From contig OW804096.1 of assembly GCA_942159475.1 (NCBI GenBank), forward strand, positions 133,910,941 to 133,974,940: 64,000 bases of DNA, read 5' to 3'. Positions 23,701 through 32,159 of this stretch are shown piece after piece (positions within the stretch are counted from its first letter, which is position 1; each line of letters starts with the position of its first letter). The position numbers and the translations under genes are program-made. The notes beneath the pieces were generated by a model, which saw only the letters and a program-made list of their open reading frames with translations, searched no databases and was not told the DNA's origin. The stretch is from Sthenelais limicola (taxonomy: Eukaryota; Annelida; Polychaeta; Phyllodocida; Sigalionidae).

Positions 23701-26700
23701 AGTGTCAACAAAGCCGCGTGGTGTTGTTTGTTTATGCAGAGAGCTCTGTTCTGGTTGGCGGTTGCAGTTTGAATGGGCGGGTCCGTTCGACCCGCGCTAT
23801 TTATACCGCGCGTTGTTATTGGTTGGTGGTGAGGTCACCATGTGTGCTACGTCACCACTTCTTGTTGAGGCCGTGTGGTTGCAGCGTGCCCGCTACACGG
23901 ATCCATGCTTCCTCCAAGCGGAGGCGAGTGTTCTTGTTCGACGGGGATGAGTCTAAAATGGTTACAAGCATGTCTTTCTCCTGCACATCATGGTCTAGAA
24001 AATGGCAGGGAACTGGTAGTTCTCTCCGCCTGTAGCGGATATCGTATTTGTGATCTCGTATCCGCTCGTGGAGGGTTCGGCCGGTCTCCCCTATGTACTG
24101 CTGATTGCAGAAGGGGCATGTGATGGCGTACACGACCGACCGGGACGAGCAAGTATTATCTCCAACTATTTTGAGCTTTTCTTTCGTTGTGTTGGATATG
24201 AACTGTTTGGTGGTAACAACGTTGGGGCAGGTTGTGCATGTGAATCTCATGCATGGCCTGCTCCCACTTTTGGGTTTAGGACGGGGGAAAGTGGAGCACG
24301 ACAATATGTCCTTGAGATTGGGTGCTCGTTTGTATGCTGTGATCATTCGGATTTTGTTGAACCTCTCTAGTTTGGGTTTGTTTCGTACTATTGGTATGCC
24401 GTGATGTAGGATTCTATTTATTCTGATGTTGGCAGGATTGTATTGTACTATTAGTGGAATTATGGGGTCTGATTCCTTTTTCTTTTGTTGCAGGAGTGTA
24501 GTTCGGTCTAGAGCTCTAGCTCTTGCTATTGAAGTTTTGACTTGGTTGTGCGAGTGGCCCCTGAGAGTGAGGAATCGAAGCAGGTTACGAGCAGCTGCAT
24601 CGAAATCATCAATCCTGGAGCATATCATGCGAATTCTGACAGATTGTGAGTACCCAATACTTGATTTTTGATGGGTAGGGTGGTATGATGAATCATGTAG
24701 ATATAGATGGGCGTCAGTGGGTTTGTTGTATAGGCGAGTCTGAAGCTTTCGGTCCTCGTCCACAAATACCTGTGTGTCGAGGAAATTTATCATTTGACTG
24801 CTGTATTCCCATGTAAACTTGATCTTGTCATGTTGGGTGTTCAGGAACTGGAGATGGTCAATTAATTCGTCTTCTGAGCAACGATAGATGGCGAAGATAT
24901 CATCTATGAATCTGAGCCAGGTGTGAGGGTGTAGTTCAGAGTTTTCTAGTATTTGTTTTTCCAATCTGCTCATAAAGATATTTGCGTACGTTGGGGCCAT
25001 TTTGGTCCCCATCGCTGTGCCTTGTATCTGGTGGTAGTATTCGTTGTTGAATGTGAAAGTGTTGTTCTCAAGTACGAGCCTTGTTAAGATCGCCGCGATA
25101 TTGGGTGCTATGAATGGGGAGTTGTGGGTCTCTAGGGCTACTTGGACTGCCTCAATGCCCTCCTCATGGGGAATGGAAGTATATAGCGCGCTGACGTCTA
25201 TGGTCACGAGGAACTCGTCTTCGTGAAGGTATCCTATCTTGTTGATTTCTTGTAGGAAATGTCGAGTGTCTTTCAGGTAGCTTGGAATTTTGAGCAGTTG
25301 GGGTTTCAGAATTGTATCAAGAGTTTTTGATATACAATCTGTTGGTGAGTCAATCCCCGATACAATAGGTCTCCCTGGGTTGTTCGCCTTATGTATCTTG
25401 GGGAGGAAGTAGATGGGTGAAGTACGTATGTTCTTGGGTAGTAATCTTGTAGAGGCCTTTTCTGGTAGGCCTCCTTCCTGTTCAATTTTCTCCAGTATCC
25501 TTCTAATTTTCTTAGCGTTGGTGGGGGTTGAGTCATAGTGTAATTTAATGTAGTGGGACGTGTTGTTCAGTTGTCTGTTGGCTTCTTGTACGTACTGGGT
25601 GGTGTCCAGTACTACTATTGCTCCTCCCTTATCGGCAGGTTTTATGATGATATTCTCATCATTTGCTAGGTCGTGTAGGGCTTCTAATTCTTCTGGTGTC
25701 AGGTTGGGTTTGGTGTTGGTTCGTTTAGGTTTCTTGATCGATTGGTTTAGCATGTAGTTGGCGAAATGATCTATGTCGGGGTCTATTCCATTTGGGGGTA
25801 GCCATCCTGAGGGTTCTTTGGGGAATGGGTTCCTATTGTAATCGTTGTTAGAAGAGTCTCCAAAAAAGTGTTTGAGTCTTACTCTCCTGTTGAAGAGTAA
25901 GACATCTCTTACTGTTTGGATGTGGTTGGGGGGTTTGGGTGTTGGGACGAAGCTGAGTCCCCTGGCGAGGACGGATCGGTGGTGCTGGTTGAGGGTACGG
26001 CTAGAGAGGTTTTTGATGTACTGGGGGCTTGGTTCTTCTTGGTATTTTTTGAACCGTCTGTTTTTCTTCTTGGTCGTTTCGTGCCTAGTGTCGAGGTTTG
26101 TTCCTCCACTAGTGTCTTGACTAGGCCTTCTATGTACTCCAGGGTTGTTGGAGTGCATGTTTCAGCAAGTTTGGCTGAGGCGGTTTGTTTGTGGGTGGTA
26201 CACGCTGTTTGGCGTGTTTTGTAGTAGCCTAACAGTTGTTCAGTTAGATCCTTGGTAAATTCCCAGTGGGTCTGTTCCCACTTGAGAGTGAAGTCAAGGT
26301 CTTTTTCAGGGATCTGCGGGACAACACGGACCTGTAGTCCCTTTGGGCAGGCTCTGTTGTCGAGGCAGGTTTGTAGGTAGTCTACGTGATGTTTGTATCT
26401 GTGGGCGTTGAGAGTTACCTTTCTGTATACCTTGTAGTAGGGTACAGCGTCATCTGGTATTCTTGGTTTTTTGTAATTTTTGTCTTCTTCTGTTGTTTGA
26501 ACTTCTGTGCGTTGTTCGTCCATAACCTCTAGTGGCATGGTGATTTCTCGTATGTGCTGTTTTGGCTCTATTAGGGTCGTCTTGACCTCTTGGCAACTGG
26601 ATCAGTTCTGATGCGTCGGTCGAGTTTCCTTGGGTAGAAGGTCGGTTTGGGGGTGTGCGACCGCACAGTTGCAATGGCCGTCCTGACTGTTTTGGGTTCC

Positions 26701-29700
26701 CAGGTAGGATACAGAGTTGTAGTTGAAAAAATTAAAAAAATTGATGGAAAAGCAACTCAACAAAAACAGTCATGGGAACGAGTCAAGTTGGTATTTTGTA
26801 GGTTTATTGGCGTTCCTGACGCGTTTCGCCTTTCTTGGGCTTCATCAGAGGATGGTTATTTACATACAAATAGGGGCTTATATTAAAAAATGAGCAAATT
26901 GGATCAACATGTAAAGTTATGGTTTCGTCTTAGTTTGGTATGAATTAAGTAAAGTTAGCATATTTTTTTTTTTTAATATTATTTTATATAATATAAACAG
27001 TAATGGTTCCAGGATATAAGGTGTCCGAGACAAATTCTCCATTTATATATATATAAATGCTTTTATTTCCTCAATAGACAATTACATTAGACAGGAAAAT
27101 GGACAGTATTCTTTCTGTGCCCTCACAGTTCTTCCAAGAAACCCAGAGTTATTCTTACTTTTATTGTTATATCTACTGACTACTGACTACTAGATCCCCC
27201 TAACACTAACATGGAACTACATGATACAAGTTTTTACATGAGTATAGCAATATAATTATGTATCAGCACCTTATACTCTTTTTTTGTTTATCGGCTACAG
27301 TATAGCCTCTACTTTTACATAGTTTCATCTCGGTGGTGTTATGGGTACAATCATTCCCAATAATCATTTTGCACTTGTTGTTAAATACAAAATTTCTATC
27401 CTTTCTTTACTCTCGTTACAGTTTACAAGTCTTACATACCTGAGTTAGTTGTCTATGTCTGTGATAAATATAGATATACATACATATAGTCACACACAGT
27501 GTGACACAGAGATATATACAATAGTTTCTCTATAAATCATGATATATTTTGGTAAGATTACTTTCGTCTACTCTCGTGGCATAAAGGAGCGTTTCAGATA
27601 CAGTCTGAAGTTTAAAAAAATTCTGAAATTTAAAAAAATAAACTGCTTCCTATCCGTAGAATAGGTTCGTAATAGATCTAACAGCTGTCCTCTTATTCCT
27701 ATCATTTCTAGCTTCTTCAGTAGAATATCAATATTTATAGAGTTAAAGGCCTTAGATAAGTCGAAATAAATAGCAATAGTATCTTCACCTTCATCTTTGT
27801 TCTTGAAAACAATATTAAAAAAATACTTCATCGCATTGTCAATACCTTTACCCGACCTACAACCGTATTGGTGGCAATATAAATATCCTATCTGATATAC
27901 ATGTTCGTCTATCTTCCTTGCGATTAATTATTCTAACACCTTACCAAGAATTGGGCTAATGAAAATCACTCTTAGATCATCGATGCGCCTCAAATTCTTT
28001 TTCTTTGGGATAACTGCACATATGTCGATCTTCCATAGTTTAGGAAAATATCCGTTCGCCTTGATTTTATTTAAAAGGCCTACAAAACCGCCTAGGGAAG
28101 CTAAAATCGAATGTTTAACAAACTTTGTATTCAAGCCTCACATACCTGATGATTTGGTCACATCGATATCGTTAAAAATTTTAATGACATCATCTTCCAG
28201 CATTTCATCATCCCAGATAAGGGCTGGGTAATCATTACCAGCAACATCAATATAATCAGGAGAAGATTTCGGATCAATACCACAGAAATATTGATTTATA
28301 TAATTTACGGCATCCATACCTTTTAAACACTCATCATCTGTTGTTATCACATGGTCATTCACATCACCTTTCCCAGTTCCAATTCCAAAAATACTAGATA
28401 TTTTCCTCCAGTATTTTCTGTCATTTCTGGAATACTCTCTACAAATATCGCTCACAATATCCTTTCTGACCTGAACTAATTTACTCTTAAAGTGGCTAAG
28501 ATCACTATTTTGACTATCTTTCATTTAGAAATATGTTTGTAGTATTCAATAACTTGCATAACTAGGGACATTTGTGTTGAATACCAGAGTTCTATATTCC
28601 TTAGATTATTTGATATCTGTTGATGTATGTGGCAGGGATTCCAACGGGGAATTTAAATCTGAGAGAGACAAGTAACTTGACAATAGAGTGCTGCCATTGG
28701 AGCATGGTGGAGGGTATTTTGGCTACAGAACTATCACAAATTTGATCTACATGTATACATTCGTTATGAAAAATAATCATTATTGAAATAAGCTGGTAAT
28801 GCAACTTTAATTAGCACGACTACGTCGCACAATTTTTACCCCCTTCAACTAAAAAATATAATCATTTAATAGTTATAAAAGATGTTGGGTGTGAAACAGA
28901 TCGTCGTTCAGCATAGAAACCTATGATAATAATAATAATTAAGTCCAATTAAGTCATGGAAATGATGATGAATGGAACAAAAGGTACCCTCTGGAGAATT
29001 GGTGCACTATAAACCGAACATTTCATTAATTTCTGGGCTAAGTATCAAGAGGGGCCAAGAGGGACCACCTTCATTCCGAATAATATTCACCAAGGTCCAT
29101 ATTTTTAGAAAAACTAAAGAAAGAATTCAAATTTGTACACTCACATAGAGATACTAGATTTTCCTGAAGGACCTACGGTGTGCAACATAGTCGTGTTGAT
29201 TTTTTTCATCAAACTTTGAATAAATGTAGCATCATGAGTTATCATCCAATTTAGTAGCAAACTCGGAATATTAAACTTTTAAGTCAGTATTTATTGTCAC
29301 CTAAATAAGAACCTCTAGTATTACACTTTGTCAATCACCCCCCTCTGGGATCAATTGTGCCCATTTCGTGAGAATTGCTCGTATATATAGAAACATGTTT
29401 ATTCAATGCTTTGTCACATTTAATAGAACACAATAGATCAATAAAATTAAAAGTGAATAAATTACAGAAAATTAATTCAAACACCACAGGAAGTGTTTGT
29501 CACTTTGACAGTTAATCACAGTAAAACTATTCAACTATTCAATCCCATATTTACTGGCCTTTGAGTTCCACTCCTCATTATTGATATTCCTATTATTTCA
29601 TGTGAAAAACTGTTTAATATTAGTGGCACAAGTAGTGGCAGTGCTGTGCGGGTGCCATGTGGATGCTGTGTGGGTTTTCGGTGCTGTGCGTCTTTTAGTC

Positions 29701-31351
29701 ATACCAGGTAAATAGCTAAAGAACCTGTAAATATTTTAGTTGATTATTTAGCTAGATCACTTGTGGCAAATACGACCAAGGTAACAGCTGAGTAAGTCAC
29801 TACAACAAAATCGATGCCAACCATTTCCTTATATGCTCAAGGGAATTGTCATGCTAAATATTGAATGATATATGTTCACCTTTTCTTGCGATGTTCTCAT
29901 GTTTTTACTTTCGCACAGATCCAGAGGTTAGACAAATACAGAGATACAAGATCTCACAGAAAAAAACCAAACAAATCTTAACAACAAATCTTAGTGTCTC
30001 AAATTTTAAGTAATTTGATTACTCTTAATTTAAGATGTATCGAGGTGGGTAAATATCGTATTTATACCAAGGGGTCCGGTGGTTATTGGTAGTTGAGCCT
30101 GATGTGAGGTTGGAAATAAAACCCATGTGTTATGGTTTTAATGATTTTATTCCACAAGCTTTCGGGCTGGTTTGCCCTTCTTCAGGTCTCCACAAGCTTT
30201 CGGGCTGGTTTGCCCTTCTTCAGGTCTCCACAAGCTTTCGGGCTGGTTTGCCCTTCTTCAGGTCTCCACAAGCTTTCGGGCTGGTTTGCCCTTCTTCAGG
30301 TCTTAATTTAGGCAGAGGGAACTTCTAGTGATTTATTTCATACCTACTATATGAACCAAGAGACTGACCGCAACCTAGTGCCTATATTTGACTTGACCAG
30401 TCTCATAACCAGCGAGATCCTCAGAAAATCGACCATTCAGGCTTCTCAATTGTTCTAGGAAAAGTGAAATTTCCCACCCACCACCTAGAATCATTTTATA
30501 AACTTTTACACAAAGATATTTACCCACTGACTCTGATGCCAAAGATAAACTTTTATCCCATAAACGTGATTCCAAAATAAAGAAAATATTTAATATATTC
30601 TCCTCCTTAATTGCCTAAGATAGCTGTTAGTGAATTATGTATTTCTTTCGATACAAAACAACATGTATCAATGATTATATGAGTTAATTTGTCGTATTAT
30701 GTTGCACTACTGTATTTTTGTATGTATGTTATATATTTTTTAAGAACTGTGTTATCTTATCGTACAACTATAAAGAAGAAATGATTCTGTTGTTGAAATA
30801 TTCCTTCTACGTGAAACATCACAGGTATATCGATTTGAAATGGCCGTATGTTTTAATAATTTCATAAAGGTTGACAGTACTTAGCCACCAGGCCCGGCCC
30901 ATAGGCAAGGCACAACTGCATCTAAACATAACCAACAAGGGAAAGTGTTATACCTTCATACAAACATTAACATTTAACATGGTTTAGCATTGCATGTATA
31001 CCTTGTCGTAAATGTCATGTTGCTTCTCATTAAAACTGTCTAAACAGGACAAAATTGCTGCCTTTTTTTTCCTAGATATAGGCTTTACCAATGCCTAGAC
31101 TCTAGATTGATTACTACATTATAATCTCCAATACACTCTACCACTAACACCCCTACCTCAGAGATATTCCATACATATCAGTTACAATGAAATTCTCTAC
31201 TTTAGAGCTGAAACCAGTTCCTAGAATAAGAGAAATCCTGTGGAGTAAATGTCATCTCAATGGCCATGATCGATTTTCATTATAAGATATACTCACCTAT
31301 TAAGAAAAGATTCCAACATAAAGTGACAACAAGCACTGTCCAGTCCGCCAT
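14736..31351 (-). CDS. Gene A: secreted Methyltransf_FA + PAN domain protein (4 exons)
   Basis: Exons on the minus strand: 1, 31297-31351 (ATG at 31349-31351); 2, 18108-18281; 3, 16077-16349; 4, 14736-15016, ending in TAA. All introns have GT..AG ends and are phase 1, so the reading frame runs through about 260 residues without a stop. Exon 1 encodes a signal peptide (MADWTVLVVTLCWNLFLI). Exons 2-3 encode a farnesoic acid O-methyltransferase-like domain (Methyltransf_FA): IRVETYGPS, LIFQVQASKEAHLIL, YWFNIGGWSN across the splice, FWITWTSGVVKLGRG and GTWIFGT. Exon 4 holds a PAN/apple-like module with Cys in the pattern CSFECIRAGCEIYNYNSITK then LC. The FA domain occurs in extracellular invertebrate proteins and does not itself show methyltransferase activity; the function is unknown, possibly recognition or adhesion. 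Intron 1 is enlarged to 13 kb by nested transposons. An upstream in-frame ATG (31379-31381) would add ten residues. A weak donor (GAG then GTAGAT) near 14765 could skip the last ten codons. Confidence 0.8.
17440..18080 (-). repeat. Repeat family R with CT-rich core, unit A (next to exon 2)
   Basis: This begins AGCAAAGTACCCGTCCTCTGGA, runs through about 350 bp of almost pure pyrimidine (CCCTCTCC-like) and ends CTTGAGCTTTATATATTAGAT. The non-pyrimidine part, including CTATAAATAGAGTGTGGA, recurs in inverse orientation at 31915-32150, 43888-44140 and 54573-54835, and in the same orientation at 40105-40525 and 51200-51710. Long ORFs across the CT tract on either strand are artefacts of composition. 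The class is unknown. Confidence 0.7.
18801..19041. repeat. MITE family G, copy 2
   Basis: 241 bp in intron 1 of gene A, with GGGTCAGATTTTCAGAAAAT and its inverted partner, flanked by TA (18799 and 19042). About the same length as copy 1 at 8408. Confidence 0.85.
19597..20487. repeat. Large MITE I with AAAGCGGTGAATACACAGTC ends
   Basis: The ends TAAAGCGGTGAATACACAGT and ACTGTGTATTCACCGCTTTA are inverted repeats of about 20 perfect bases with further imperfect pairing. The interior is filled with variations of AAATCGT and CTACGATT, giving a strongly self-complementary sequence. There is no transposase, so it is non-autonomous. A short (AATAA)n tract sits at 19946-19979. Confidence 0.85.
19946..19979. 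repeat. (AATAA)n microsatellite
   Basis: About seven AATAA units inside MITE I. Confidence 0.9.
20785..21961 (-). pseudogene. LINE RT motif C to C terminus and 3' UTR
   Basis: This contains ILYINDLCNMEFGGD, then YANDCVLLY (equivalent to the YADD catalytic box, with Asn in place of the first Asp) and a C-terminal piece with KITTIWNVVPINVRRM, the WN.(L/V)P pattern common near the end of CR1/jockey ORF2 proteins. Frames change between 21642 and 21463, so it is not functional. The 3' UTR matches the fragment at 6578-7020. Confidence 0.75.
21972..22205 (-). repeat. Penelope pseudo-LTR, 3' copy
   Basis: 234 bp, apparently identical to 26731-26964. Direct repeats of this kind arise when Penelope elements insert as partial tandem copies, and they are not retroviral LTRs. 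Confidence 0.92.
22050..22096 (-). ncRNA. Hammerhead ribozyme (Penelope type), 3' copy
   Basis: The minus strand shows the full hammerhead core: CTGATGA, a stem II with GCC/GGC, then GAAAC followed by the palindromic stem III ACGCGT and the cleavable C. Stem I is formed by TCCT before the core and AGGA after the cleavage site. Penelope elements of many animals carry such minimal stem III hammerheads that work best as dimers. Self-cleavage is inferred from the conserved core. Confidence 0.85.
22335..23674 (-). pseudogene. Penelope accessory ORF: two C2H2 zinc fingers plus Pro/Ser/Lys-rich tail (two frameshifts)
   Basis: The ORF starts at ATG 23674. Residues 7-28 and 41-62 are C2H2 fingers (CNLCNGWFNNQKALLRHLNAKH and CVICDKHF to HQTKAH, both C-x2-C-x12-H-x4-H). 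A Lys/Pro-rich segment follows. The frame then shifts near 23200 into one that continues through PIRKK-type basic and Ser/Thr/Pro-rich, acidic-patch sequence (23001-22549), and shifts again near 22545 to reach SEILFDLYIMTKKADQAVAAA before a stop near 22335. Joined conceptually, this is one protein of about 440 residues: DNA- or RNA-binding N terminus and a disordered middle. I know of no standard Penelope element with such an ORF 3' of the RT. Confidence 0.7.
23798..23822 (-). promoter_or_regulatory. TATA box with CCAAT box, driving the zinc-finger ORF
   Basis: On the minus strand TATAAATA (23798-23805) sits in GC-rich flanks (GCGCGG before, GCGCGGGTC after), with a CCAAT box at about 23818-23822. 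The zinc-finger ATG is about 124 bases downstream. It lies between the RT stop and that ATG, so the ORF probably has its own pol II promoter. Confidence 0.6.
23852..26158 (-). CDS. Penelope reverse transcriptase + GIY-YIG endonuclease
   Basis: 768 residues. The RT spans about 173-460: KPADKGGAIVVLD (173-185), FLPKIHK and RPIVSGIDSPT (251-272), VTIDVSALYTSIP (318-330, motif A Asp), QGTAMGTKMAPTYAN (379-393) and RFIDDIF (416-422, catalytic Asp pair). The C terminus has a Cys-rich segment (FTCTTCP, then TCPFCNQQ) fused to a GIY-YIG nuclease: VYAI (676-679), YIGETGRTL (689-697, catalytic Arg), HERIRDHK and a later Glu-rich helix. This is the standard Penelope layout (RT related to telomerase, single-strand-nicking endonuclease). 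The N-terminal conserved residues ARGLSFVPTPKP start at about 65, so the true start is probably in the overlapping upstream ORF. It is open throughout, so the copy may still code for an active enzyme apart from the N-terminal frameshift. Confidence 0.93.
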   Translation of the reverse strand: MHSNNPGVHRRPSQDTSGGTNLDTRHETTKKKNRRFKKYQEEPSPQYIKNLSSRTLNQHHRSVLARGLSFVPTPKPPNHIQTVRDVLLFNRRVRLKHFFGDSSNNDYNRNPFPKEPSGWLPPNGIDPDIDHFANYMLNQSIKKPKRTNTKPNLTPEELEALHDLANDENIIIKPADKGGAIVVLDTTQYVQEANRQLNNTSHYIKLHYDSTPTNAKKIRRILEKIEQEGGLPEKASTRLLPKNIRTSPIYFLPKIHKANNPGRPIVSGIDSPTDCISKTLDTILKPQLLKIPSYLKDTRHFLQEINKIGYLHEDEFLVTIDVSALYTSIPHEEGIEAVQVALETHNSPFIAPNIAAILTRLVLENNTFTFNNEYYHQIQGTAMGTKMAPTYANIFMSRLEKQILENSELHPHTWLRFIDDIFAIYRCSEDELIDHLQFLNTQHDKIKFTWEYSSQMINFLDTQVFVDEDRKLQTRLYNKPTDAHLYLHDSSYHPTHQKSSIGYSQSVRIRMICSRIDDFDAAARNLLRFLTLRGHSHNQVKTSIARARALDRTTLLQQKKKESDPIIPLIVQYNPANIRINRILHHGIPIVRNKPKLERFNKIRMITAYKRAPNLKDILSCSTFPRPKPKSGSRPCMRFTCTTCPNVVTTKQFISNTTKEKLKIVGDNTCSSRSVVYAITCPFCNQQYIGETGRTLHERIRDHKYDIRYRRRELPVPCHFLDHDVQEKDMLVTILDSSPSNKNTRLRLEEAWIRVAGTLQPHGLNKKW
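25909..26538 (-). CDS. Penelope ORF N-terminal domain, out of frame with the RT
   Basis: 209 residues overlapping the RT ORF by 250 bases in another frame. The first 140 residues look like a folded helical region (VYRKVTLNAHRYKHHVDYL, LKWEQTHWEFTKDL) ending in a basic patch (TKRPRRKTDGSKNTKKN). After that the frame becomes low-complexity Ser/Pro, while the RT frame becomes conserved (QYIKNLSSRTLNQ). The simplest reading is one protein of about 900-950 residues split by a frameshift near 26040. Whether the element uses programmed frameshifting is not known. Confidence 0.65.
   Translation of the reverse strand: MPLEVMDEQRTEVQTTEEDKNYKKPRIPDDAVPYYKVYRKVTLNAHRYKHHVDYLQTCLDNRACPKGLQVRVVPQIPEKDLDFTLKWEQTHWEFTKDLTEQLLGYYKTRQTACTTHKQTASAKLAETCTPTTLEYIEGLVKTLVEEQTSTLGTKRPRRKTDGSKNTKKNQAPSTSKTSLAVPSTSTTDPSSPGDSASSQHPNPPTTSKQ
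26731..26964 (-). repeat. Penelope pseudo-LTR, 5' copy
   Basis: 234 bp, the direct repeat partner of 21972-22205. It lies at the 5' end in the direction of the RT ORF. Confidence 0.92.
26809..26855 (-). ncRNA. Hammerhead ribozyme (Penelope type), 5' copy
   Basis: Same sequence as the 3' copy: CTGATGA core, GCC/GGC stem II, GAAA, palindromic ACGCGT stem III, cleavage expected after the following C. With both copies, a transcript crossing the element could be cut to unit length. Confidence 0.85.
26995..28524 (-). pseudogene. LINE 5' RT portion (CR1/jockey-like)
   Basis: Pieces in several frames on the minus strand: a pre-RT segment (28524-28138, with MDAVNYINQYF and DVTKSSGM), the block GYFPKLWKIDICAVIPKKKN (near 28060), HQYGCRSGKGIDNAM (near 27860), then IYFDLSKAFNSINIDILL (near 27740, motif A Asp). 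After the inserted LINE tail the RT resumes as NGEFVSD and EPLLFILY at 27050-26995. Frame breaks and insertions make it non-functional. The motif A and YIND forms fit the CR1/jockey group better than L1; the exact clade is uncertain. Confidence 0.75.
27050..27600 (-). mobile_element. 3' tail of a LINE (family C) inserted in the CR1-like LINE
   Basis: On the minus strand this ends GAGGAAATAAAAGCATTTATATATATAT and resembles the 3' ends at 43740-43884 and 54430-54570 (GGAAATAAAAACACTTATAT, preceded by the GGGCAC..AGAA segment). It interrupts the RT sequence between the motif A region and NGEFVSD. There is no coding region. Confidence 0.6.
28531..29835. other. AT-rich intron 1 DNA of gene A
   Basis: No coding region or named repeat was recognised. 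A short GTGCTGTG-rich patch occurs near 29640-29690. Confidence 0.4.
29836..30870. repeat. Large inverted repeat, right arm (interrupted by a Penelope-type fragment)
   Basis: The inverse complement of the left arm at 19258-20660. Its two parts (29836-30012 and 30612-30870) are separated by about 600 bp containing four hammerhead-like repeats. It lacks about 85 bp found in the left arm near 19340-19425. Confidence 0.75.
30151..30302 (-). repeat. Four 38-bp tandem repeats, hammerhead-like core
   Basis: Four almost perfect units of 38 bp. On the minus strand each reads CTGAAGA, then GGGC AAACCA GCCC, then GAAAGCTT. This fits a hammerhead core (CTGANGA, stem II, GAAA, short palindromic stem III AGCT, cleavable T), though stem I is weak. 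Similar tandem sequences accompany Penelope elements in other animals. It is probably a relic of a second Penelope family. Confidence 0.65.
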
Positions 31352-31429
31352 CCTGTTCGTGTCTTTAATTCTGTTGTCCATACTAGAATTTTTCATCCAT
31401 CGTTATGCACCACTAGCTCTCACATGAGG

Positions 31430-31490
31430 CATAGCCATTATATATAATACAAAATTCATAACAGTCATATATGGTCAACTCTAATGCCAG
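31430..31490. repeat. Single arm of the upstream hairpin (unit A)
   Basis: AGCCATTATATATAAT through GGTCAACTCTAATGCC matches only the right arm of the hairpins at 41817-41922 and 53013-53120. The left arm is missing in unit A. Confidence 0.7.
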
Positions 31491-31914
31491 TGAAATCTAT
31501 GCAAACCTATTCAATAGCATATACTGGTTCTCTCATGAAAATAAATTAATCAAAGTATAATTGAACATAAGCATTAGAAAGAAATGTTTTCTATTTTTTT
31601 AATTATTCATTTTCATGGGTGGCATGTTCTACGCCTGGTCAGGCATCATATTCTGCTAATGGAGTCAAATTGTAGATGCCTGATGCTGATGGTTTGTTGT
31701 AAGATCAATTCCAAGTTGTTAATATTTAATATTTTCCTAAAACGTTATATTGTGTACATCTGTAGTGAATTGCAGCTGCAGGTACTGAGTAGCAACTTAT
31801 CACAAACTAAGGTCATATTTGTACTCAATCTAGACCTGGTGGAAATAGACCAGAAATAGTTCTTCGGTATTACAGCCCTTTAAATTAATCACAGACAAGA
31901 GTGAATCATATTCA

Positions 31915-32150
31915 TCTATGTAAAGCTCAAGAAGGGTTTTTTGTCAGGCATGTTCATTGAATCTGTGATCTCCCCAGCTGTTTTTCTGACCTGTATAGTT
32001 CTGTCAGCCCTGTCTGGAGGACATTATATGTGGTTTGGGAAGGTATCTGGGGTGAAAATGTGATTTTGAAGCCCTTTTTAATCAGGATATCCACACTCTA
32101 TTTATAGCCTGGGAAAGCCCCGGTTGGGAACTAGAAGAGATTTAGGCCAT
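31915..32150 (+). repeat. Repeat family R, short copy (unit A)
   Basis: The inverse complement of the non-pyrimidine part of 17830-18080, from AAGCTCAAGAAGGGTTTTTT to GGGAACTAGAAG. Confidence 0.7.
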
Positions 32151-32159
32151 GCCTCTGTA

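Larger units (their letters stand above)
21972..26964 (-). mobile_element. Penelope-like element (GIY-YIG type) with pseudo-LTRs
   Basis: A complete-looking 5.0-kb element. It is bounded by two 234-bp direct repeats (21972-22205 and 26731-26964) that look identical by eye, each with a hammerhead ribozyme. Reading on the minus strand: repeat, N-terminal ORF (26538-25909), RT/GIY-YIG ORF (26158-23852), TATA promoter (23798-23805), zinc-finger ORF (23674-22335), repeat. It is flanked by a 10-bp target duplication, with about 20 bp of extra A/T-rich sequence on the right. The near-identical repeats and long ORF point to a recent insertion. Confidence 0.92.
20785..28530 (-). mobile_element. CR1/jockey-like LINE, split by a Penelope element
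   Basis: One minus-strand LINE. Its 5' portion is 28524-26995 and its 3' portion 21961-20785; the Penelope element at 21972-26964 lies between. TATATAATAT occurs on both sides (21962-21971 and 26985-26994) as the target duplication. Removing the insert and one duplication copy restores the frame through the RT motif that reads ILYIND. A second insertion, the 3' end of another LINE (about 27050-27600), lies in the 5' portion. Confidence 0.85.
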
